Shown here: positions 10,073 through 21,400 of the stretch, piece after piece
Numbering within the stretch: position 1 is the first letter of the stretch
Layout of the letters: every line of letters begins with the position of its first letter
DNA from: Hymenopus coronatus
Lineage: Eukaryota; Arthropoda; Insecta; Mantodea; Hymenopodidae
Direction of reading: 5' to 3'
Assembly (NCBI GenBank): GCA_030762935.1
Contig: CM060883.1
Location: 51,358,001-51,422,000, forward strand
Length of the DNA stretch: 64,000 nt
Position numbers and translations under genes: made by a program
The notes under the pieces: generated by a model
Told to the model about the DNA's origin: nothing
Databases searched by the model: none
The model's input: only the letters and a program-made list of their open reading frames with translations

Positions 10073-13000
10073 ATTTTAATATTTTGTCTTAGCGCAAGTA
10101 GAATTTACGAGAAACGGAATCACTTAGTGCATTACTCCCCAGTTAAGCGGGAATGCAATATGTCAACACAGCAGCACTCCGATTGGCTGCCGGCCTGGTG
10201 GCGCTCAAGGACAAACCTCATCGCATTTGAAAGTCATCGCGTGAAAATTGTCCAGGAGCTGCGGTCGTCCGATCTAGGGAAACATCCCACTACTGCCAAT
10301 GTTCCGCACTTTGACACGCAACAATGTAGCCATTCTCAATAAGACTTTCTTTACGGATGAGATGTGGTTCCACTTAAATAGCTACATTAACTCTCAGAAC
10401 AGTAGATTTTGGGCAACTGAAAATCCGTATGTCTTCCACGAAGTGCTGCTTCAGTCACAGCTTTTGGTGTGCAATATCGCGAAGAAGAATTGTTAGGCCA
10501 TTTTCTTTGAGGAAACAATCAATGGTGTCCTCTATACGGATATTGTGCAGCAGTTTGTGGATTTGTCGGAAGAGGATGAATGTGACAGTTTCAATAAGAT
10601 AGTGTCACTTGTCATACTGCAAACGAGTCCATGGAGAAGTCGAAGAAATTTTTTGGAAATCAAATAATCTCCAAAAATGTATGGCCTCCAAGCTCCCCCG
10701 ATCTGACCTCTCCAGATTTCTTTCTGTTAAGGAAAAGAATGTATAGTGGCAACCCACATTCCCTACAAGAACTCAAACACGTAATTTCAAACTGTATTAC
10801 CGATATAATACCAGCAAAGTTAAAAAAAAAAAAAAAAAAAAAAAGTATTGCTGAACATCCGCCGATGTGTGGAATTGTTTTACAAGAAAAAGGTAGTCAT
10901 TTTCGGCACTTGTTGTGAAACACTGACATGAAAAGTGTTTTGGAACATATAACCTTGTGTTTGGAAGAAAATAGCGACCATTTTCAGCAGTTGCTGAAAG
11001 TAATGCGCGCAAAATAGTTTACTGACATGCCAGGATACTTTTTGTCCTCAGAGAATGAGAAATTCTTTTAAAAAGGGTTTAAAATTGGTTTCATGTATGT
11101 AAAGGTATCTACAATGAATATACAAATCAATTCGATTTGTAACAACTGTAACAACATTTGAGAAAGCAATAAATAAACTCTTGAGCGCAGGAACTTTACG
11201 AACACCCTGTAATTGTACGCGTGATAATTTGGGAAAATATTGCATTTTGAAAAGGATTTAATCATTTGTAGTAACCTTATATATGCTGTATCTAAAGCCT
11301 TTTCAAATGTTTAGGTCATTGTTGTGCACAAGAAGTGCAAGTAACATTACACTTTTATTGTCAGGCCTTGCAGTACATGCTAAACAATGTGAGGTTGTGA
11401 GTGAAATTTTGACATTGCGGTGCATGAAATACCAACAAGCTTATGAATAGTATCCTGGTGCAAACGAGAATGTCCTCTCTTGTAAGAGTTGAACGAGTAG
11501 TCTCGTGAGACGCCCAGCAGACAATTAAAATTCATAGAGTACCACGAAGATGGTAGCAGAATCACGACAACATACAGTATTTTGCGTGTAAAAGATAGAC
11601 AAAAAGTAACTACACAAAAACATTTAAATGCATTACATTCACATAACTTTCTCTACCTATGTTTCACCTAAATATTCTCACAAAGTTTATTCTTTTATCT
11701 ACCTCATACTTATCAAAAATTATAAATGCAATAATTGGATTCATTAAATGTTCTTATGAATTTAATGAAACTTAAAAATTTATAAATTTGCATATACATT
11801 AATGTAATATGAACGATTATTTCAAAAGTTGGTCCAGTGTGATGAATTTGAAATACAGTTTTCTTTGCTTGACAAGGAAAAAAGAAAAAACAAGCACCTC
11901 CCCATTTGAGAAACATTAAAGCATTAAAAACTGAAACCAATAACAGAAATGGTTAACTCTGCAAAAAAATTGCCCACATTTGACATAAATTGTGAATTTT
12001 GACGAGACCTATATTTTTTGTGTATTTAAGTTTGTGTCTATTCTTACAGTCTACCAATTATGAATTCCCAGAAAATTCCAGATATATCTACATTTTATTT
12101 GTGATGAAAATATTATAAACATATAGCATTTTAATCAAAATTGTTAGAGACATTTTTGAGAAAAACAAAATTTTCAAAACATTTTCCATGTAAAGCGTAG
12201 TTTGGAGTAAAGAATTTTCGTGAACATATTTCTGTCCCTCCTTAAAAGAAGCTGAATTTAAACATCAATGTGTGTGTGTGTCTCTCTCTCCCCCTCCCCC
12301 TCCCTCTCCCCCTCCCTCTCCCTCCCTCCCTCTCCCTCCCTCCCTCCCTCTTTCTCTCTCTCACGCGCGCACACACACATACACATGCACATGTGCACAC
12401 TTGGATATTTTTCTAAAAATGCTTTCTTTGGATGCAAGAGACCTCAAAACGTATATGTCTGGTGAAATCTTGACTTTGAATTTTTGGGTGAAATACAATA
12501 CCTTCCCTGTCTAATATGTACATAATACATGATAGAGAAATTAAAAATGTACATCTCAAAATACATTTTTATTCCTAGTGAAACAATTTTGGAGATATTC
12601 CTTGTTATTTATTTACATTTTCCAATGTTTATATTTTTCTCAAGTGGGGAGTCATTATTCACATTTTTTTTATCTTGGTCAAACAAAACAAAAAAAGTGG
12701 AATTTTAAAAGGCATCACATAGCAACCGTCTCGTAAAATATTTGTTGTTCTTTTGCATATTGTAGTTCCTTACTCCCCTTGCACAAAGAAATCTGTGAGA
12801 AAACCATTTCTGCTAAGCTTTATCTTGATTGGCATACAGCAATTACAAGAATAGCCTTTTGTAAGAATAGTTTGTGAAGGTGTAGGTAGAAAAAGTCATG
12901 TGAATGTAATACATCAGATATATTTTCAATATTTTAATGCCTAACTGGCATATTTTCACTTTCTCTACTATTTTCACCAGCCTATACACTAAGAGAGAAG

Positions 13001-13421
13001 GTAATGCATTCTGCCAAAAAATTTCAAATTCATATTTACCAGATATGCATGTTTTGAGATACATTGAATTTTAAAATAATTTACAAAAAGCTCTGTGCAT
13101 GTGTGTAGGTATGTGTGTGAACAGCATAAATCAAAGAGAAAATGTCTGATAAATACCAAATTTGACATTTAAGTTCAGCATCTTTGAAGGATGAGAAACA
13201 AAGATTTTAAAGAAACATCCTCCTCAGACTATACTTTACATGGAACATTTTCAAATTTTTTGATTTTCTGAAAAATGGCTGTAATGATTTTTATTTAAAT
13301 GCCATAAGTTTATGATATTTTCATGACAAATGAAATGTACATCTTGAAATTTCCATAACAGCCTCTGAAATCCTCTTCATTCTGAATGATTTTAAACCAT
13401 AGCAGATAGGCTCTGTATGTA

Positions 13422-13467
<46 letters not shown>

Positions 13468-15357
13468 TGTGCACATGCATATGCATGAGCGCATGCGTGT
13501 ATACTTGATGAAGTGAGCAAGGTTATTTTGATGACATTACTTGTCAAGTTTGTTTATGTTTTAATCATATATGTTTTTAAGGTAAATCTAATAATTTTTT
13601 GCAGTGTTTGATGAGGACTTCGTTTTTGAAGTGAGACCTAACGGACTGGGCCGAAGGGTACTGGAGATTATTCTATATGACTTCGATGCCTACTCTCGCC
13701 ATCACAGTATTGGTGGAGTAAAGCTACCACTGTCCCAGATGGACCTGTGCCAGAAAGTAACCGTTTGGAAGGCTCTTGGTCCTTGTTCCGAGCAAGATTC
13801 AAAGGTACAACAATTTTCAAATTGCATACTACTATATAAGAAGGAGGTTACCAGCACTATGCAGTACCAATGCAATTAACGTAACAAAAGTAGTGTTGTT
13901 TTAAGAATGCACTGTTTCTTTAATCAAAAGGGAACCTCTAAAATTAGTTTACTATGCATACTTCTCATATGAGTATAATTTGTACATAAATACGTATATG
14001 TTCTGACTTAATATTCTCCTCGTTTTATGACCATAGAGCATATGGTTAACCTTGGGACAGATTTTTCTATGCAATTTTACAATGTGAAGCCACAGTCATT
14101 GAGCTAGAGTTTCCCTATGATTACATCACATTACTATGATTGTGCTCCTCCTTCAAAGCTCAAAGAAAGCCAAATCATTTTGCACTGGATCAGGTTTATA
14201 TGTGGATAAAGTGGATATTCCATAATGTCTGCTGAACAACCTACAAAAGAAGCAGCCTTTTCACGATGATATAATTGAGAAATGTATCAACAGAAAAGAC
14301 AGAAGAGTCAATGCAATATATAAGAAATAGGTATGCTGAATGTGATTTTTATAAGATAACAGTTTCACCTATAGTTAAGGTCACGAGCTGCCGCTGTTAA
14401 GGGGATAGTGATAATCAAATAATTTAATAACCTTGCTTAGACTCTTTCAATGTCATCACAAGAAACAAATGAATATCTACAACACTTTATAAAGGATGAC
14501 AAGCGCCAAAGAATTCAAACCAATAATAGCAGATATCTCAGAAGTGGCTGATATCACAAAAAAAGAAATATATTGAAAATTGAAATAAATAGCATGTTTT
14601 AAAGAGATCTGTATTTTTTTAAATACATACTTTAATTATATAGCCCCCTTGAACTTCTATAGTCATTGGGGACTTTGACTTGAAAAATACTGCTGGTGTT
14701 TTGCTCGTTGGACTATAATGTTTCTTAACATTAGATTTTCAGTGTTATACTATTAAATATATTCACATTCACACCTCCAGACTCTTTAGTGGATAGAGGA
14801 TGATTCTAGTTCAATAAAAATTCCCTGCCACAGCCAGAAATCGAATCTGGAACCTTTGGGTTGAGAAGCCAGAATGCTGACCCCTCAACTGCAAAGGCAG
14901 CCATCTTCATTTTTGTGTAATATGTTTGTGTCTATTTCCTATAGTTACCTGTTGCATAAAATTCCTTCCAAATGTAGGAGAGTTCACAGGCTATTCTACA
15001 GGAAGTTCAAGATATACATATTGTTTATCATGCAAATATATGGTATTTTAGTAAAAATTGTTTGAGCAATTTTAAGAAATTAACAAAGTTCAAAAAGTTT
15101 ACCATGTAAAAGTAGTTCTGGGTGGGAGGATTTTGTTGAAAATGTTTGGGTCATCTTTGGAAGATACTAAGCTTAAAATAATTAGCTTTAGTATCTTTGC
15201 ATCTTTGCTTTTAACTTGTGCTGTTCACAAACATACACAGTATTTTTTCTAAGTATCAAATGACATTCTCTAACCATTCAACAAATTGTTCTTATTAAAA
15301 CTTATCCTTCTACCAATTTTGGTGTTTAATAAACTTTTTATTTTTGAGTTATGCTGC

Positions 15358-15418
<61 letters not shown>

Positions 15419-18400
15419 CGCCTGCAGTGCTATAGTAGTAAAAGCGCGCATTAAACACTCTTTAAAAAAAACACACACACACATACATACAGAAACTTTT
15501 TCTAAAAATGTGATTTTGGAGTTCAGAAGACTGCAAATATGTATTTCTGATGAAACTTCAAAGCCAAATTTTTGGCAAGAGTGCAATACTCCCTTTACTT
15601 AATGTAAGCATCTAGTAGGAAAAGTAAAAGTGTTTTTATTCAGGGGACATCAAAATATGTATTCTGATAAAATCTTGAAAGTGAAATATAATAATTCCAT
15701 TTACTATAGTTAGGTGGCAGGGACAATATAATTAACTTGGCTTAAAAATCTTATTGTCTTTCTCAGATCAAGAACTCTCTGAACAAATCACATGTTAGAT
15801 TAATTAAAATTGTTATTCACAAGATAGTTGAAACTCATGAGTTAAAATTGCTATTATCCATTAAAAATAGTTTTATTTGTATATTGGTAACAAAATATTT
15901 CCATATTGCTTGAAACAACCAAGTCAAGCACATATACAAACATGCAGTTATTCACCAAGTTGTTATACACCAGTAAGCTCAGTACCTACATTTTCTAAAA
16001 TAATTGAATCAGTATGGAAAAACAGGTTTTACATAACAAGTGAATGAGGCAATTCGAGAAAACAGATGGTTCATAATAAGAATATTTTGTGATGTGTTTC
16101 CACAAATTTTCAAAACTATTTTGCATGAGATTGTCACAAAGTGCTTAAATCATTGCAAACTGTGTACCTGTTGGGTTCTGAAGATACAGATGTCTGTAAA
16201 ATGAAGCTTTGACATTACTTACCAAATTAAGTGATGAGGGAGGTTAATTCTTAAGCAGGATAGTTATCGGAATGAAACTTTAGTTTGTGATGTCACTCCA
16301 GAATCAAAACAACAGTCAATGGAGTGGGGCACACAGGATCTTCTAAAAACAACTACTTCAAAATAATGTTGTCAGCATGAAAAAGCATGTGCACTATGAT
16401 CTGGGACAAGGGGTTATTCTGCTTGTTGAGTTCCTTCCCACAGATGCAATCATCAATGTGGTATGCCACTGTGAAACATTGAGAAATATTTAGCATGCAA
16501 TTCAAAACAGAAGGCATTAAAATATTCAGTCAAGGCTTCATGAAAACACACATCCTCATGTTGTTGGTGTCACACAAAACTTATTCAACAATTCAGTTGG
16601 GAGCAGTTCGATCACCCAATGTATAGCCCCATTCCCTCACTTTCTGACTACCTCTTGTTCCTGAGTCTGAAGTGTGAGTTTGTAGGAAGGCACTTTGACA
16701 GAGATGACGATGCAAAACATGGTGTTCAGCAGTGGTTGCCTTCACTGGTAGCAGCTTTCTTTGAAGAAAGCATACAAAAGTTGATGCTATGACAAATATG
16801 TGCACAATGGTGACAGCTATGTCAAAAATAGGTTAAGGGATACTCTTTCATGTACAAATAAATGTTGTGAAAACAAATATTTTATGCCTTCGTTTTTCCA
16901 AATCAGTACTTACTTTCTGGACATGCCTTGTATATATATGTATCTATTTATTCGTGTGTAAATATATAGTCAGGAGCATGTCTATAGCTTATTATAAAAA
17001 TTATCTCCATTAACAAAACAAGTATTCTGATGTTTATTATTTTGCCCCTTGGAAGATCAGAGAGTCACATGATGAAGAAAGTAATACAAGACTTGTTTAA
17101 TTTACAGGCAGAACTAGGAGACCTAATGGTTTCCATGGCGTACTTACCCTCAGCTGAGCGCCTGACAATTGTGATTATGAAGGCTCGAAACCTAAGAGTT
17201 GTAGATGATACACGACTGTCTTCAGGTCAGTATGACTCAACAAAATACTTGCATGTACACTTCCACACATACATTCTTCTCCACTGCTTTTCTTTCCTTT
17301 TATTGCTCAAAAGCTATTAAGTAATTTTGTTTTTGAAGCTATTTAATAGTATTGATATTTTTCAACAACTTGCTTGAAATTTGCAGAATAATACAGATGC
17401 AGAGCAATGATAATAATATTTATAAGGAATCTTTATGCCATCCATGTTGTCATCTAGAGACATTATGCACTGATAGGGTAAAAATGAGTGCTTAGTATAC
17501 CACTTCTCTTAATGATTTTAACCCAACTGAATATTAAAAGCATATTTATTACACAGACTATATTATGTATTTTCACCTTCAGAAAATAAACACTGATGAC
17601 AACCGTTAAAGGGCTAGAAATATAAAACCATGCAATAATCACTTAATTTGTAATGCAATGGCCTCTGATATATCTTATTGAATAGCCTATTCTGAGGTTT
17701 CTGAAGAGTAAGATGAAGAAATGTAAGCCAATGTATGTGGAATAAAGTGTTGTGCAGTAAATTTAATCGCAAGTTTCAGATTTTTACTCCATCTTCATAA
17801 TACACAGATGTGCTAAGTGCACCTGATTCTTAAAACAAATGTGTTAAAGCATGCAAAACAATAATATTTTTTTTTAAACCATCACCACTGCATAAATATA
17901 ATTATATAGCATGCTATAAATTACCATCATGTATTATGTTTTATATTTGCTTGTTGTAGGAATAGTAAGGAACAATAACTTTAAAACATTATTTTTCTTA
18001 AAGTTTTTATGTTGACTATGGTTGCCTAATAGCTTGAGATAATTTGGAAGATTGTTATAAATTTTTATTGCAGAGCAATAACATCTTTTTTGAAACAATT
18101 TTAAGTTATTTACTGATTTATGTAAGTCACCATCCTGCCTTGTACTGTGCTCATGCACAGCAAGGTTTGTTGTGAAGTTATCATAATTATCAGCAAGATA
18201 GTTCAGCAGAGAGTTATGTATTCACCAGCAAGAGTAAGAATTTTTCGGGTTCTAAATAATGGTCTATAAGAATGATGGGAAGTAATGCCACAAATAATAT
18301 TTATGGCCCTTTTTTTGTAATATAAAAACTTGCCTACTGTGTGCCGAATTGCCCCAGAAAATAATTTCATATTTCATCAGCAAGTGGAAGTAGGCCCAAA

Positions 18401-21400
18401 TATGTTGCTCTTAAGGTGTTTTCATTAAGCAGATTCTTTAAATTCCTTAATGCATTTCTTAAGTTTTCGTAACATTATTTTTATCTGATTTCTCCAGTTA
18501 AGCTCTTCATCTATTTGGGGCCCTAGAAACTTTGTATCTGATACTTTACTTAGAAAATAATTAATAATAATTATTGTATCTGATTGACAATTCCTGTACT
18601 TGCTTGAGCTCAGTTTTAGATTGAATGAAACTTGTTTTATCATATTTTAATGAGAGCATATTTGACTCAAACCAAATGTGAGCTGTTCAAAAATTTTATT
18701 GATAGAATCTCTCAACTATTGATGTGACTTTTCAGACACAAGTGCACTAGTGTCATTTGCTAAAAGTACAGCTATAGATTCCTTGCTAAGATTACTTGGC
18801 AGGTCATTTATAAATATTAAAAACAACAAAGTTCCAAATATAGAACACAGTGATTACTAACTTCTTCGTTTCCAATAGTTATGTGAGCTATATCATTGTT
18901 TAAGTTTCCTCTCCCAGTTTCAGTTTTTCTTATGTCCTACATTTTTTAATTTTATTACTTGATTCACCAATAACTAGTGAGTAATGCCTTCTTTTTGCTT
19001 CATTTATTACTTTTTTAAGTATTTTACAGTATGTTTTGTAATATGCTTTAACATCATTACTTGTGCAATATAGTAAGAACAAATTTCTTTTATTTGGACA
19101 GGACTTTCTTATACCAGAAGTAATCCAAGGTTCAACCTTTTTAACCTGTAATGAGTTTATATTTTTCTTGGAGAAAATAGCTTCAAATGCTAATAGCACA
19201 ATTTTGAGAAATTCATCAAATTTGTCATTTATCTGGGTCATGGCGTAGATCATTTATCATTTATCATGGAGGACGATGGATTTTTTTGGGTGTAAAAATC
19301 CTTAGCATGGCTTCCTTCGGAAGGGTCCCGTGTCGTAGATTTACGGCCCATAAAAGAACCTCAAGCCTGACAGAGAGGCCTCTGAGCAAAATTAAGCAGT
19401 CTTTCACACCCAATATAGAATGGGACGCTGAGAACCACAGCAGTTAAACAGCATCCATAAATAAATGCCATTTAAATTTCATGGCATAGGCCTTAGTCCA
19501 TTTTTCCTTTTTCAACATTAGTTTAAAATGTTTGATGTGCTCCTCATTAATTATTCTTGTAGTAATGATATGTTTCCTATTATCAGTCTGTTTGGTTTCT
19601 GTGGCAGGCATTAACAATACCTAAGCATGAGTCGACATGATAATATTACACCAAAATACTGGAATGCAAGAGAGGGAATGGCTTCACTGCCAACTGCTCA
19701 ACATTAAATACCAACCAACCAACCAACAATACCTAAGCATTGTGGTCCGACATACCATTCATAATAGGAGTACTATATAATTTGTAATTTTTTCTACATC
19801 AAAAAAATATTGTCTATAGTGGTTGCAGTGTTCATATGTGGTCTAGTTAGAAAGTGAACTATATATTCCAAGTTAAAAGTATGTAGCAGGAAAGTGAGCC
19901 TGGTCTTAAATTCAGTGCCATTAAGTGTATTTACATTAAAATCACCACAAATTATTATTTTAGCATTTTCAGTGTAAATATATGCAATGGTTCTTTCTAA
20001 TCTGTTTATAAAACTTTAGAAGTTACCTGAGAGAGCCCTATATACTGTTAGTATGATATACATCTCTATTTTTACTGAACTACACTCAAATTCTTTTTCC
20101 TCACAAAACAGGACAACGTTTATGTTAGTGAACATTATGCTGCTTTTAGCATACATACTCACTCCTCCTCAATTGAATCTACTGCTACACAAACTAGAAT
20201 ACATTGTGTACTTACTGAGATGCATACTTTTCAGCTCTGCTTCTGTCATGTGATGCTCTGTTAAGCAAATTACTGAAATATCATAATTTAACTCTTAAAT
20301 GTGTATTCTTAACTCATCTAATTTACTTTTTAGCCCTCCAATATTTTGATGAAAGAGACCAAATGAATTGTTTGATATTGGGGGGGAGCCATCACTTTTT
20401 CCATATGAAATGCATTTAACATTTAACTCCTTTTTACTTTCTTCCTAAAAACGGGATCTGTCGCCACAATGACTGGAACAGGCCATACATGATTATCATA
20501 TCTCAATTCTTCAGCCAAGAGATACACAAGCGCCCTCTTGCCCCAGTGGTTGAAATGCAATCCATGGTGTATGCAGTGATGTTGCTGTAGGTTGAACGTC
20601 GGCACAACATCAATATGCTGGAAAGCTGTGCTCCTCTTCCATAGGTCTTCCTTCACCCTGGCAATCACGTGGCAGAGTGCTGGCTTGTCATATCTCTGAA
20701 AAGGCTCAATAAATTTAACATTAGTAACAATTTGATTCAGGTCCTCCTTCATTGAATACCCATGATTTGCATCAATGCTATTAGCACACCCCCAATGATC
20801 ACAATATAATCATTTTCAGTAAGACCAATGGACAGACTCTTAAGATCTGCTGTTGTATTCTCTAGTTTAGCTTAGGCTTACTTATACATTCAACTCTGAA
20901 CTTATTCCCGAGCTTCTCCTGAAGTAAGGATCCCATCCTACTGGCATGACTGCTCCCAACATCAGTACTCTCTTCTTTTTCTCCTTCCTGCTAACCACTT
21001 TAACCTCAGGCTCTGATGATTTCTCCATCCCTGAAACAGACTTGTCATCCAAAACAGCAACTTCATATACCCAAGGTCGTGGGTTCAAACCCTGCAGAGG
21101 ACACTGGATTTTTTTGGGCGTAAAAATCCTTAGCATGGCTTCCTTCGAGGGGAAGTAAAGCTGTGGGTCCCGTGTCATAGATTTATGGCACGTAAAAGAA
21201 CCTCAAGCCTGATAGAGAGGCCTCTGAGCTAAATTAAGCAGTCTTTCATGCCTAATTTAGAATGGGATGCTGAGAACCACAGCAGTTAAAGAGCATCCAT
21301 AAATAAAATTCCATTTCATTCAAAACAGAAAACCTATTGCTAGTTGGTATACTACCTGGAAACTTTATGCCTCTGTTTCCTTGTTGCATGACTGTTATGT

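Larger units (their letters stand above)
9525..10920 (+). pseudogene. Tc1/IS630-type transposase remnant
   Basis: Reading across frames gives an N-terminal helix-turn-helix region (EAYFEFKSYESCLERWRRLF, then DSLDDRRR and PRKSVRRLAQQIE). About 380 unrelated bp containing a 27-T run follow. The DDE core comes next: FFTDEMWFHLNSYINSQNSR, then NVWPPSSPDLTSPDFFLL. The order matches insect and spider IS630-related elements. Stops, frameshifts and homopolymer insertions break it everywhere. It is on the same strand as the synaptotagmin gene, inside its intron. Confidence 0.75.

Noticed and set aside
15270..15602. Frames rich in His-Thr or Cys-Val repeats on both strands
   Set aside because: They are produced by the (CA)n tract inside a HINE-like repeat.
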